Source: Ovis canadensis (taxonomy: Eukaryota > Chordata > Mammalia > Artiodactyla > Bovidae). Taken from it: DNA of 64,000 nt. Numbering within the stretch: position 1 is the first letter of the stretch; each line of letters begins with the position of its first letter. The stretch is taken from the NCBI RefSeq assembly GCF_042477335.2, contig NC_091255.1:43812501-43876500 (forward strand), given 5' to 3'. The notes beneath the pieces are model-generated. The model was given only the letters and a program-made list of their open reading frames with translations, was not told where the DNA came from and did not search any database. This document shows positions 43,968-55,511 of the stretch, one piece after another. Both the position numbers and the translations under genes were made by a program.

Positions 43968-44447
43968 TTTGCCAAGTAAGATCCATCCAGTCTAAGCTAT
44001 GCTTTTTCCAGTGGTCATGTATGGATATGAGAGTTGGACTATAAAGAAAGCTGAGTGCCAAAGAATTGATGCTTTTGAACTGTGGTGTTGAAGAAGCCTC
44101 TTTGAGAGTCCCTTGGACTGCAAGGAGATCAAACCAGTCAATCCTAACGGAAATCAGTCCTAAATATTCATTGGAAGGACTGATGCTGAAGCTGAAACTT
44201 CAATACTCTGGCCACCTGATGCGAAGAACTGACTCATTCATTGGAAAAGACCCTGATACTGGGAAAGACTGAAGGCAGCAGGAGAACGGGACAACAGAGG
44301 ATGAGATGGTTGGATGGCATCACCAACTCAATGGACATGAGTTTGAGCAAGCTACAGGAGTTGTTAAAGGACAGGGAAGCCTAGCATGCTGCAGTCCATG
44401 GGGTCACAAAGAGTCGGACACGACTGAGTGACTGAACTGAACTGACT
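43968..44447 (+). mobile_element. BovB 3' fragment
   Basis: It is diverged C-terminal RT text (ESWTIKKAE-type stretch at about 44030) with the usual GACTGAGTGACTGAACTGAA end. Frameshifted. Confidence 0.88.
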
Positions 44448-44579
44448 GATCCTGGGAAAGGGAGAAATACTAATCAGGGTTAACTGTGAAATACAAGACT
44501 ATTTACCTATGTTATTTTTGGCTATAGACAGGTGTGTTCAATGTCTCAGGTCCAGTCTTAAAAGAAATGCCCCCAAATT

Positions 44580-44582
<3 letters not shown>

Positions 44583-44618
<36 letters not shown>
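44583..44618. repeat. (GT)n microsatellite
   Basis: Eighteen GT units lie about 30-50 bases beyond the probable UTP18 mRNA end. Confidence 0.95.
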
Positions 44619-44622
<4 letters not shown>

Positions 44623-44668
44623 AAGGAAGAACCACATATACTTAGTTTCAAACAAAAGTTACTGTGAG

Positions 44669-44674
44669 TTTATT
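44669..44674 (-). other. Probable UTP18 polyadenylation signal
   Basis: AATAAA on the minus strand, about 1.4 kb downstream of the UTP18 stop. I saw no other AATAAA in the UTR on that strand. Confidence 0.55.
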
Positions 44675-45541
44675 AAAACATTCCTAATAACAAAAAAAGC
44701 ACATCTGACTCAATATATCATTATCTATATACTATCACACATTCTGGAAAGTCTCTGAGATTTCAGGATGGGTTTTTCCTGTGGCTCAACTGGATCTGAG
44801 GAAAGAACAGAAGAAATTATACACTTGACTTACAGCCACTGGTCGTCAACAAACAGCAGGCACTGGCAGTGCGGTCTGAAGAGGCACGATAACTGGACTG
44901 TTTTCTCCGCCTGGTTAGTGTTCTGCTCAAAATTCTGCTACCTTCAAAAATTCCTTCCCCTAATTAAGTCTATATGCACTTCCAGAGTTTCTCCTCAACA
45001 TTTATGAATCTCAGAGAAGATCAAATTACTCAACCGTGATGAACAGGTCAACTGCAAAGTTTAATGTCAGAATGACCACCATATCTCAGGTGAAAATCAA
45101 GCCATGGGAAGAAAATAATGTCCTACTGTTTTAAATATCAAGCAGCAATTGGAGGAAGGCAAAAACCTTGTATCTTGAAGTCAAAAAGTACAAACTTGGA
45201 GTTATAAGATAAATTTGTACTAGGGATGTGGTATACAATATGATAAATACAACGAACACTGCCACACATTATATACGGAAGTTGTTAAGAGAGAAAATCC
45301 TAGGACTTCTCACCACAAAGAACGGAGTTTTTATCTATTTCTTTCATTTCGTATCTATATGAGATGATGGATGCTCATTAAAAGTTACTGCAGTAATCAT
45401 TTCATGATATATGTATGTCAAATCATTATGCAGGACACCTGAAACTTACACAGTGCTATATGCCAATTATATCTCAATAAAACTGGAAGAAAAAGAATAT
45501 ATACACCATATGTATATGTATTTTTTTTCTTTATGGTGCAT

Positions 45542-45557
45542 ACCATATATATATGGT
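45542..45557. repeat. Perfect 16-bp palindrome in UTP18 3' UTR
   Basis: ACCATATATATATGGT is self-complementary and sits in a longer alternating TA/GT stretch (about 45495-45590). Confidence 0.8.
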
Positions 45558-46062
45558 GTATATGTGTATATGTATATATACACGCATGTGCCAAATACAT
45601 ATATTACATATGGCAGCAAAACTAACTAGCTATAAGGCAAGCTACTTATAAACTCTCAAGAAACACACAAAATGAAAGGGCTTGAGCTTATGGAAACTGT
45701 AATTATATATGAAGATACTTACCTCTCTCGGTTAAGTCTCTTCTGCTTTGCAAATTATATACTCAGTAATTATAATTTTGATGACTATTTATGGACATAG
45801 TATTAAAAATCTTCCCTCAGAAGAACACAGCCAGATTGCTGTGATTTGGGAGAAGAAATTCCCAAGGAAAAGTTCAAGTCCAACTTCCTGATCTATGTCC
45901 TTCCCACTCCCTTAACTGAAGATACAGCAACTCAGAGGCAAAGAAACAAAGATCAGCTAATATGGTCCCTCTGCCAACTGACAGCAATGGGTATAACCTT
46001 AAAACTTTGTAGAATGAAAAGACAAAAAAAAAAGAAAGCTTTTCTTACTTTGAATAATCTTT

Positions 46063-46087
46063 TTAAAAGTCTGGGTAATGATGCAAC
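46063..46087 (-). CDS. UTP18: UTP18 last coding exon, C-terminus
   Basis: UTP18 is a WD-repeat protein of the UTP-B part of the small-subunit processome (U3 snoRNP) that acts in the nucleolus in 18S rRNA maturation. The exon opens after a TTTTTTCAG acceptor and completes an AG|G arginine codon from the previous exon. It encodes LHHYPDF and the stop TAA at 46065-46063. The phase fits exactly, and no break is seen. Confidence 0.9.
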
Positions 46088-47264
46088 CTGAAAAAAGTAA
46101 AAGACAAATTATCAAAACAATTTTTGATTACCCTCGGTATTGTCAATCAGATCACAGCATGGCACTTAGGAAGACTTCAGGTGTGGAAATGTAATCACAA
46201 TCACTCTCACTAGGCAGCTACGTTAAGACTCCTCAAGTTGATATTCTGAAGGATCCTAACGCTAATACCTCAGATTTTAGATACAAGCCATCAGCTTGCT
46301 CCAGAGCATTAAAGCAGAATCTGTGAAATGCCTAATCAGCCACTTCCAGCAGAAATGCTGTCACTGCAAACCACATGCTAGAAGCAGTCTCACTAGAGAT
46401 CAATGCTCTGGTGAAAATTCTAATGGGCTTAGGGGCTTAAGAAAAGAAAAAAATCCGTTATAATAAATTACAGCTCTGGAAGAGAATTTTGAAGCACAAA
46501 TATCTGCATCCTTTTATAAAATCCAAACTGAAAGAATCACTCCAAAAATGACTCCAAGAATAATGAAGTTATCAATTTTCCTAGCACCATCCACCCACTT
46601 TTCTTTCGAAGTAAGTAAAACTATAAGCATATTATTGTTTGCTACATTCTCTTTTCACAACTATCTCCTCAAAACCAATTTGTACTCCTCCTCTTCTTTA
46701 CTCCAGATTTCAGTTTCTTTGAAAGCAGGCTTTCCCTGAAGCATACAAACATGAACACAGGGTTCTATCCAACATTCATTGCCAGCACATGGGAGCAAGG
46801 AAAGGGGGCTATGACTTAAGTCAGCTTTTCCCTCCAAGAGTCACCTTGTCACCAGCATCTTCTTCTAAAAACAATGTAATTAGATTTTATTTGTTTTTGC
46901 TTTATAGCCAAGTAAACTGAGTGCAGAAAAGAACCTGGACAGAGCATAAACTTTTGGTATCTTTGTAGTTAATATCCATATTTACAGCTTACAGCTGCCA
47001 GAAAAGAAACAAATACCTCTTTGAAAAATATCACTTAAATCTAGTGGAATAAACAGAGCATAGTCAAGTCAACAAAGGCTAATCTAAAAACGTAAGGCAC
47101 CAAGAAAGTGGCAGTATTATTAAAGGGGCAATTTTTCCTCAATTTAACATTTTCAAAACACAGCATCACACTCCTTCTCCAAAAATTCCAAGTAAATTTT
47201 TTGCTAGTGACATTTTATGGTAGAAAATGTACATTTTGTTAGATGTGAAGATAATAACACCTAC
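46088..47264 (-). other. UTP18 last intron
   Basis: This is a 1.18-kb intron with donor GTAGGT and acceptor TTTTTTCAG. No repeat or embedded gene is recognised. Confidence 0.8.
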
Positions 47265-47407
47265 CTATACATCAGGGCCTTCCCTTTTTCATTCCCCAAG
47301 GCAAAATACCCACTTCTGGGAGAAAAATCCATGGTATGAATAAGAGAAATATTCTTCTTCTTAACAACTGGGAAGTTTGAAAATACTGTAAAGGAAGGAA
47401 GGTGGAC
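47265..47407 (-). CDS. UTP18: UTP18 penultimate coding exon
   Basis: The 143-base exon has a CCTGCAG acceptor and a GTAGGT donor. It starts in frame (VHLPSFTVFSNFP) and contains the last WD-type blade (HTMDFSPRSGYFALGNEKGK), ending with the first two bases of an arginine codon. It joins CTG|GTC to the 52.2-kb exon without a phase problem. The length is 47 codons plus 2 bases, as required. It is part of the beta-propeller end of the rRNA-processing factor. Confidence 0.95.
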
Positions 47408-47722
47408 CTGCAGGAAACAATAAAAAGCTTTTAAACTAAAACAACTGGGAGCTCATCTTAGATTTTAGTCTTCAGTCTATCATTTTGCTAGAACAAAAGT
47501 TCGTTTTGATTGTAACACACATCAAGTACAGTTCCCTTAACACTGCAAAGTGTTCCAAAATTAAAATTTGATTTTCAGTATGCTATTAACTGAGAAGAAA
47601 GGGACGGAAGAGAGAAAAGTGCTTTCTTGATGCTTCGTTATTAATAAACTGCAGCATCTAGCATGGTGCCTAGGAGGATCAAACAAAGAAGTGAATGAAT
47701 GAAGTGAAAAGTCAGCGGTGGT

Positions 47723-47926
47723 GGTTTATTCATTAAGTCGTGTCTGACTCTCGTGACCCCATGGACTGTAGCTTGCCAGGCTCCTCTGTCCTTGGGGTTC
47801 TCCAGGCAAGAATACTGGAGCGGGTTGCCATTTCCTTCTCCAAGGGGTCTTCCTGACCCAGGAACTGCACCAGGGTCTCCTGCACTGCAGGCAGTTTCCT
47901 TACTGACTGAGCCGCCAGGGGAGCCT
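47723..47926 (-). mobile_element. Bov-tA SINE in UTP18 intron
   Basis: The antisense text has AAGTCGTGTCTGACTCTCG at the left and a tRNA head (GGCTCCCCTGGCGGCTCAG on the minus strand) at the right. It has the same orientation as UTP18. Confidence 0.9.
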
Positions 47927-49081
47927 GAAACGCCAGCAGCAGAACCCATGAATGTCCTAACATAGTAACTACAGTGAAGAATACTGAAGTCTGAGTACAA
48001 GGAACAGCACACTACGAAGAGCCTGAAGCCAAGACAAAATCATACCAAATTTTCCAGGATCATACGACTGCCTACTTTCACTTTTATTTCTCAACAATGT
48101 GGTGTTGAGAATCCCTCCTCGAGAGGCTAAACCATGAAAACCTGGTTCAAGTGAAACTGTCTTCTGACTGAGAAACAGTCCAAAGCTCACCTCAAGGCCA
48201 GGGCTCTTTCTCCAGAAAAGTCTGCTCAGCGGGGAAATGAGCCCAAATCCAAGCTAGGCAAGACAAGTCCTCATCCAATTTGTGGATAAATAAAATCCAA
48301 GCAAGGAAGCCATTACCTTAAGCAGACTAGGATTTTAACATCTCTCGCACATTCTCTAGCTCTTCCAAGAAACATAGCACCTTCATACTCACAGAATTCT
48401 TATTCAGCTATTAATCACGGCAGTCCACCATCCTTCAGTTTTAGGTCAGACTTTAAACCAGCCAATCAAGGGGACTTTCACAGACAGGTACCAGGTAAAA
48501 CTGTTAGATACATCTGTCTATTACACAAGTTTCATTCAGTCCCTAGGCCCTACTACCCTGGTAAATGCCATAAAGTCAAGAAAGTAAAGTTTACAGTGAG
48601 TGACTCTCCAGACCATTTTCAATTATTCTCCTCCGGGAAGCAGATTCTGCCTGCACAGCCTGTCATCAATGCAAAGGCTAATGAGAAGTGCTCTTTGACA
48701 CATTAAGGCAAAGACGCTGACAAAAATTGGAGTATAAGACACTAAGCAATTTTTTAAAGTTCAATTTTACCTTTTGTGTATTTGTCTAGCTAAATAAACA
48801 GAACTCTGTTACCAAAATTATCAGAAATACTACAGTAAATACAAAGTTTATGATGTAAATGGAGTCCCTTTAAATGCACCCTGTGCAACAAATAACCTAC
48901 ATAAACATACATAGTGGCCAGAGCTTCACACGACAAGCTGACATGTTCTGACGGAGGATAAATACCAATTTATCAACAATTTTAAATTTTATCTCCCCTA
49001 ATGACTTGAATATCAAGGAGCAAAAAACAGGTTTACGCCTTCCTAAAAGACTCAGCTATCTACTTGCAAGAGCCCCAGTTT
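47927..49081 (-). other. UTP18 intron, no repeat recognised
   Basis: AT-rich intronic sequence. I recognise no exon or mobile element here. Confidence 0.5.
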
Positions 49082-49270
49082 AGGGAGTGCCTAGTAGTCC
49101 AGTGGCTAAGACTCCTTGCTCCAAATACAGGGGGCCTAGGTTCGGTCCCTGGACAGGGAACTAGATCCCATGTGCCACAACTAAAAGATCTTGCATGCCA
49201 CAATGAAGATCAAAGATCCCCTGAGCTGCAACTAAGACCCAGTGCAGCCAAACAAATAAATATTGAAAAA
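49082..49270 (+). mobile_element. CHR-type SINE in UTP18 intron
   Basis: AGTGCCTAGTAGTCCAGTGG head, a 'CTGCAACTAAGACCCAGTGCAGCC' type body end and an A-rich tail (AAATAAATATTGAAAAAAC). Confidence 0.85.
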
Positions 49271-49752
49271 ACAGTTCCCCAGAGATAACACTGAATTAGT
49301 ACATCTTCCCTCAGACCAATGACCCCCACCTGGTTAGATCTCAGCTGTTCTCTAATCTCTCTTTATGACCCTTGTATTAAAAGCTGTAATTGAACTAATA
49401 AGAAGTCCCATAAAAACACAGCTTCTTTAATTCATAAAGTTCCCTTTATCTCCAACACAATTTCTGTATTACATTTAAGCGTCCAGTTATCAAAATTCAA
49501 CAAAAGCTCTCTCATCCTTAATTTAATAACTAAGGAGTCCCACAACTCCTACAACATCCAAGATTGAAGATGCAGTAACCATTTAACTTCTGAGTCTCTT
49601 AATGGTGCTATGACTTAGAATTATATTCACTGCTGGAATAACAGCACTGTTTGGATCACTATAGGAGACTGCATCTAATAACACTGACACTGTTTCACAG
49701 AGGCATTATACCTGGCTTATTTCCATTAGACATTACAGTTGAAAGTTGTTAG

Positions 49753-49957
49753 AAAGTGTTAGTCACTGTCATCTCTGACTCTGTAACTCCATGTACTGTA
49801 ACCCGCCAGGCTCCTCTGTCCATGGAATTCTCCAGGCAAGAATACTGGAGTGTGCAGACATTCCCTTCTCCAGGGGATTTTCCTGACCCAGGGATTGAAC
49901 CTGGGTCTCCTGCACTGCAGGCAGACTCTTTTACTATCTAAGCCATCAGGGAAGCTG
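49753..49957 (-). mobile_element. Bov-tA SINE in UTP18 intron
   Basis: It is an antisense Bov-A body (CCAGGCTCCTCTGTCCATGG) and tRNA head (AGCTTCCCTGATGGCTTAG on the minus strand). Confidence 0.9.
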
Positions 49958-50867
49958 TCTGGTATTATAGCTGACTACCATTTAAAAAATGGGAGGTGGC
50001 TGACACTAATGAATTCCTCATGTGATTTTACTACAGTGAAAAAAGGTAAATGCTGCTATGATCACTGAAGCAAACTAGACAGAACTATAAGGCGTTTTGT
50101 AGAATATATTATGTCAAGAAAAACAGATCCCATGGTTTTCTAACACAATTTAGTATCATTAAAATGACAAAAGATTGATTTGTGCTAGTCTACCACTTCC
50201 ATTACAGGAGTGGGGATTTTAAAGCTGACTTGAATTAGAAACCTCTCATTTATCAAATGATTCATTCAACAGAGGCAATAAAACCCAATGATATATTTTC
50301 CACATCTTTCCAGCAGAACTCTTTCTTTCCTCAAAGAAAATCTTAATGCAGAATGTCAATATATATATCACAAGTAACACTAAAGCTGCTCTATATAATA
50401 CAGGGAGGAGCTTAGCCTCCTACTTGCCATCTGAAGTCCTGTACACATTCTAGGGCTCTGAAAAATTTACTTAGAAAACTAAAAGCTAGAAAGAATATGG
50501 AATCTAGCATCACATTTCACTGGTCTTTAGTAGCTGTTGACTTTGGGTAAGCTAATCCTCTGAGGACTATCACTTGGCTCAAAATTTTTTGTAAAATTCT
50601 TTATAAATCTCTGTAAACTATACACTATTAAAGCTGATGAAGTATGCAAGGTTTATTTGCTGAGTATAAGTAAGATAAAAATAATCTCTGTAACGTGTTT
50701 ACAATCTGGTAGTATACACATAAACAGCACAATGCAATGCTGCTTTTCAAGGTTCTCTGTATACCTGGGCATCTATATACCTGGCTTATCGCAAGAAACT
50801 GATTCTGCCTGAAGCGCAGGCAACTTCACGAGGTAGAGTGACATTTAAGCTGAGCTCTGATGCTGGG
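49958..50867 (-). other. UTP18 intron, no repeat recognised
   Basis: AT-rich sequence without a recognisable exon or element. Confidence 0.5.
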
Positions 50868-51021
50868 CCAAAAAAAAAAAAAAGAGCCAACATTGGCCTG
50901 AGGCTGTTTTCCTTAGAAAGGCCCGCTTACAAGTGGCCCTTAGATGCTGTCTGGGAATTTGACTGGCATATAGGTCCCTACACAGATGGGACCCTTCTCC
51001 TAAATGATAAGGATGGCTCAT

Positions 51022-51158
51022 GAGTCCATGCTCAGTTCCCTCAGTTATGTCCAACTCTATGTGAATCCATGGACTGTACCCACCAGGATCCTCTGTCCGT
51101 GGAATTTTCCAGGCAAGAATACTGGAGTGGGTTGTCATTTCGTACTCGAGGATCTTCA
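51022..51158 (-). mobile_element. Bov-A SINE fragment
   Basis: An antisense Bov-A body (CCATGGACTGTACCCACCAG) lies inside the LTR at 50868-51770. Confidence 0.85.
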
Positions 51159-51522
51159 ATGTGGTTTATGTTGAACACTTGACTTTACTTCTGGGAACCT
51201 TTACTTTGGGTACCTCCTACGTAGAGGGTACCTACATGATCAACCCCCAATAAAAACCTTGGTCACTGAGTCTATGATGAGCTTCTCTGGTAGAAAACAT
51301 TTAACACATGTTGCCACAACGTGTTACTCGAGAAATTAAACATGTCCTATGTGATCTGCCTTAAGAGAGGACTTCTGAAGCCAGTGCCTGGTTTCCTCCA
51401 GGCTTCACCCCATACACCTTTTTCTTTATCCTTTGTATCTTTTCTCTGTAATAATTCTTAGCCATGAATATGACCATATTCTGAGTCCTTGAGTCCTTGT
51501 ATTTACTATATTCTTCCATGTG

Positions 51523-51714
51523 GCGCAATGGCACAAGAATCCACCTTTCAATGCAGGAGAAACAAGCAATGCAGGTTTGATCCCTGGGTTGGGAAGATCC
51601 CCTGGAATAGGAAATGGCAGTATGCCTGCCTGGAAAATTCAATGGACAGAGGAGTCTGGTGGGCTTCAGCCCATGGGATTGCAAAGAGTCGGACGAAACT
51701 GAGCAACTGAATGC
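51523..51714 (+). mobile_element. Bov-tA SINE, diverged head
   Basis: The tRNA head is mutated (TGGCGCAATGGCACAAGAATC). The Bov-A body ends GGACGAAACTGAGCAACTG. It inserted near the end of the same LTR. Confidence 0.85.
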
Positions 51715-52221
51715 TCAGCACTCACCAAACCTGGGGGAGTTCCTGGGAACCCCTGGTACAGAGCTATCTTCACAAGTACTATTCAGCTATTTAAACTGCA
51801 ATCTTTTTACATGATTAATGTCCAAGCTCAATTTCTTTTCAAAATTTAAGAACTGCCTCCACTCTATTATGACACCAGGTCTTATAAAGGTAAATTAAGA
51901 AAACCAGAGAGGGATGAAGTATTTCCTTACATCTTCCTTCATGTATATAATGAAAGTAACTTCTGAAAATAAAGACCACCCCTTAAGAAATGTTAGGAAA
52001 GGACAGCACAGCTTTCCCAAAAGAACTGAAATAATACAAATTTGGTGGCTACTGTATATCATTTCTATAATCACACCTAAAAGCTACAATCTAGCAGTTT
52101 TTACAACAAAAGAGGCTACTCTTTTTAAAATAATTCAACTCTTTCCTTATTATCTTTCCATGTTTTCAACTTAAAATTTTAAAATCATCAATGCTAAAAG
52201 GAAAGGGTAAAGAAACATTAC

Positions 52222-52396
52222 CAGTCTGACTGCTTCTTTCATGTTTGCTGAAGCAATTGCCAAGATTTCTGTAGTAGGATTGAAGGTCAGAGAAGTAACA
52301 CCTGTAACCAAGTTCATTACTGCTTTTATTGGCTTTGGGTTCGTTTCCTGGAGACAAGAATCTTGATTGTATATGTTTACCACTCCACAATTAGAA
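52222..52396 (-). CDS. UTP18: UTP18 coding exon (WD-repeat region)
   Basis: The 175-base exon has acceptor TTTGCAG and donor GTAATG. The first base completes a glycine codon from the upstream exon, then 58 codons follow: SNCGVVNIYNQDSCLQETNP at the start and TFNPTTEILAIASANMKEAV near the end. The SLTFNP..ILAIAS pattern is a WD-repeat strand pair. No stop or shift is present, and the junction to the 47.3-kb exon is in phase, so this is the functional gene and not a retrocopy. The upstream exon was not found in the window. Confidence 0.95.
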
Positions 52397-53577
52397 CTGC
52401 AAAGAGAAAAATGAATGAATTAAAGATTAAAAAGAAGCAAAAGGATTTTCACAATCCAAGTGAATTAAGATATAACACCCCACCGCCCCAAAACTAATAT
52501 TTTTAGAAACTGTATCATGTTACACAGGGACTATGGGCTGGAGTGTTCATCCCAAGGCAAAAACCATAGTCTATCAGTTTTACTGTAGTCTTACCAAAAT
52601 CTTGTTAATGCTGGGAGCCTTTAAATTACTAGTGTAGCTAGAAATTCCAAGGAAGTGTAGGATCTTCATTATTCATTCCTTCAATAAATATTTACTGAAC
52701 TTCAACTTTGTGACAGGCACTGTTTAAGTGCCTGGGATGCAAAGACAGACAACAGAGGCTAAGAGGGCCACTCTCACGGTATTTATGGACAACCTAACAT
52801 TCTAATAAGCGAATGAGCACCATCTTTCCCCTGTTCAGATCTCCTCCTTTCTTTTTTTATTCTATTCTATTTATGAGAACATCCAAAACAGTGCTGTACA
52901 ACAGCTGTAATAGCAAGTACCTCAGTTTTTTGGTCCATAAGAATACCACAGTCAACCATTAACGGAAGTGATCATCCATTCCAAGTTTACTGAAATACTT
53001 ACCAACAATGAATTATACCCAATATTCATAAAATGTAAATCTTAATGACGAACAGAATCATTCACAGACAAGTGTCAGTAAACATTTTTGACCTCAATCT
53101 TCAGACCACCTAATGTTACAGGCATCATGTATAAGGAATAGCTGTCGTTCATGGATACTTAATTACCAAATGCAATATAAACTTGAAAGTTGCAAGAAAT
53201 TAATGCTCAAACTAACAAGGGTGACACATTAAGTGTTCTCATTCCTACACTCAACATCCTCACTGATTCACTTAATACTTACTGCCTACAGTGAAACAGG
53301 CACAATGCATACACAAGACAAATTTAGTTCACACACAAGACTCCACAGTTTGAAATTACAGCCAACTCACAAACAGTATGTTAGATTTAGTGTTTTAAAG
53401 TCTTCAAACTACTTATATTTACCGTTACTGATGTATATTTCATATACATTAATTAAAAAGCCCTTAATTTAAGTACAGCCAACTCTTATGTAGTCCCTAT
53501 TAACCACTCAGGAGAAACAATATATATCCTGGGTTTAGAAAATTTTGCTGTGGACTGAACATTTGTGTCCCACTAAA
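52397..53577 (-). other. UTP18 intron, left part
   Basis: Contains L2/MIR-like old repeat text at about 52675-52800 (TTCAATAAATATTTACTGAAC followed in the shortened form by a 'GACAGGCACTG' motif). No further exon is recognised. Confidence 0.5.
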
Positions 53578-53691
53578 ATGGTTTTTCCAGTAGTCATGTA
53601 TGGATGTGAGAGTTGGACTATAAAGGAAGCTGAGTGCAGTCTATTGGGTTGCAGAGTCAGACATGACTAAGTGATTGAACTGAACTGAATG
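53578..53691 (+). mobile_element. BovB remnant with internal deletion
   Basis: GTTTTTCCAGTAGTCATGTA joins directly to the 3' end (GCAGAGTCAGACATGACTAA to ACTGAACTGAATGG), skipping some 350 bases of the usual BovB 3' part. It abuts L1 at 53692. Confidence 0.85.
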
Positions 53692-55304
53692 GCAGTTCTA
53701 TTTTCAATTCTACAAGCAATCTCCACACTGTTCTCCATAGTGGTTGCACTAGTTTGCATTCTCACCAACAATGTAACCCGGTTCCCTTTTCTCCACACCC
53801 TTTCCAGCATTTATTGTTTGTAGACTCTATGATAGCAGCCATTCTGACCGGCGTGAGATGGTAACCTCATTGTGGTTTTGATTTGCATTTCTCTAATAAG
53901 TGATGTTCAGCATTTTTTTCATGTGTTTGTTAGCCATCTGTATGTCTTCTTTGGAGAAATGTCTGTTTAGTTCTTTGATCCACTTCTTGATTAGGTCATT
54001 TATTTTCGTGATATTGAGCTGCATGAGCCGTTTGTACATTTTTGAGGTTCTTTGTCAGTTGCTTCGTTTGCTTATATTTTCTCCTACTCTGAAGGTTGTC
54101 TTTTCACCTTGTTTATAGTTTCTTTCATTGCGCAAAAGCTTTTAAATTAGATCCCGTTTATTTTTGCTGTTATTTCTTTTACTCTGGGAGGTGGGTCATA
54201 CAGGGTCCTGCTGTGATTTATGTCACAGAGCGTTTTGCCTATGTTTTCCTCAAGCAGTTTTATAGTTTCTGGTCTTAAATTTAGGTATTTAATCCACTTT
54301 GAGTTCATTTTTGTGTAAGGTGTTAGGAAGTGTTCTAATTTTTTTCTTTTATATGTAGCTGTCCAGTTTTCCCAGAACCATTTATTGAAGAGGCTCTCTT
54401 TGCCCCACTGTATATTCTTGCCTCCTTTGTCAAAAATAAGGTGTCCACAGGTGCATGGATTTATCTCTGGGCTTTCTATTTTGTTCCATTGATCTATATT
54501 TCTGTCTTCGTGCCAGTACCATACTGTCTTGATGACTGTGGCTTTGTAGTACAGACTGAAGTCAGGCAGGTTGATTCCTCCAGTTCCTTTCTTCTTTCTC
54601 AAGATTGCTTTGGCTATTCGAGGTTTTTTTGTATTTCCATACAAATTGTGAAATTATTTGCTCTAGTTCTGTGAAAAATACTGTTGGTAGCTTGATAGGG
54701 ATTGTACTGAATCTATAGATTGGTTTGGATAGTATACTCATTTTCACTATATTGATTCTTCTGATCCATGAACATGGTATATTTCTCCATTATTGGTGTT
54801 ATCTGTGATTTCTTTCATCAGTGTTTTACACTTTTCTGTAAAACTGTAAAAATATATAGGTCTTTGTTTCTTTAGGTAGATTTATTTCTAAGTATTTTAT
54901 TCTTTTCATTGCAATGGTGAATGATTATCTCCTTAATTTCTGTTTTCTCACTGTTGGTATATAGGAATGCAAGGGATTTCTCTGTATTAATTTTATATCC
55001 TGCAATTTTACTATATTCATTGATTAACTCTAGTAATTTTCTGGTAGTCTTTAGAGTTTTCTATGTAGAGGATCATGTCATCTGCAAACAGTGAGAGTTT
55101 TACTTCTTTTCCAATCTGGATTCCTTTTATTTTTCTTCTCTGACTGCTGTGGCTAAAACTTCCAAAACTATGTTGAATAGTAGTGGTGAGAGTGGTCTTA
55201 TTTCCGACTTTAGGGGAAATGCTTTCAATTATTCGCCACTGAGGATAATGTTGGCTGTGAGTTTATCATATATGGCTTTTATTATGTTGAGGTATGTTCC
55301 TTCT

Positions 55305-55511
55305 AGAGCTTCCCTGGTGGCTCGATGGTAAAGCATCTGACTGCAATACAGGAGACCCAGGTTTGATCCTTGGGTTGGGAAGATCTCCTGGAGAAGGAAA
55401 TGGCAACCCACTCCAGTATTCCTGCCTGGAGAATCCCAGGGACGGAGGAGCCTGGCAGGCTACAGTCCATGGAGTCGCAAAGAGTCGGACACGACTGAGC
55501 AACTTCATTTC
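55305..55511 (+). mobile_element. Bov-tA SINE in L1
   Basis: It is close to consensus (GCTTCCCTGGTGGCTCGATGG head), with 11-bp duplications ATGTTCCTTCT (55294-55304 and 55512-55522). Confidence 0.93.

Larger units (their letters stand above)
44650..46062 (-). other. UTP18: UTP18 3' UTR
   Basis: This sequence follows the UTP18 stop codon on the minus strand. The first good downstream AATAAA is at 44674-44669, so cleavage near 44650 is inferred, giving a UTR of about 1.4 kb. An ATTAAA variant near 45065-45060 could give a shorter form. AT-rich, with a palindromic TA tract at 45.5 kb. Confidence 0.6.
50868..51770 (+). mobile_element. Old mammalian ERV LTR (ERVL-like), carrying two SINEs
   Basis: LTR landmarks: CAACCCCCAATAAAAACC with AATAAA at 51249-51254, GATGAGCTTCTCTGGTAGA, GTTGCCACAACGTGTTAC, 'GCCTGGTTTCCTCCAGGCTTC', and a second end after the SINE (AACCTGGGGGAGTTCC at 51729). 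I know this pattern from mammalian class III/ERVL-type LTRs but cannot fix the subfamily. Solo; no internal genes. Confidence 0.6.

Noticed and set aside
44583-44618. Regulatory Z-DNA element
   Set aside because: An ordinary (GT)n microsatellite; nothing in sequence supports a specific role.
47641-48012. 123-codon minus-strand frame near the UTP18 exon
   Set aside because: It runs through a Bov-tA SINE and has no UTP18 similarity.
52950-53060. Additional UTP18 exon (donor-like CTTACC on the complement)
   Set aside because: Translation of the adjacent minus strand gives no WD-repeat text and the phase does not fit.
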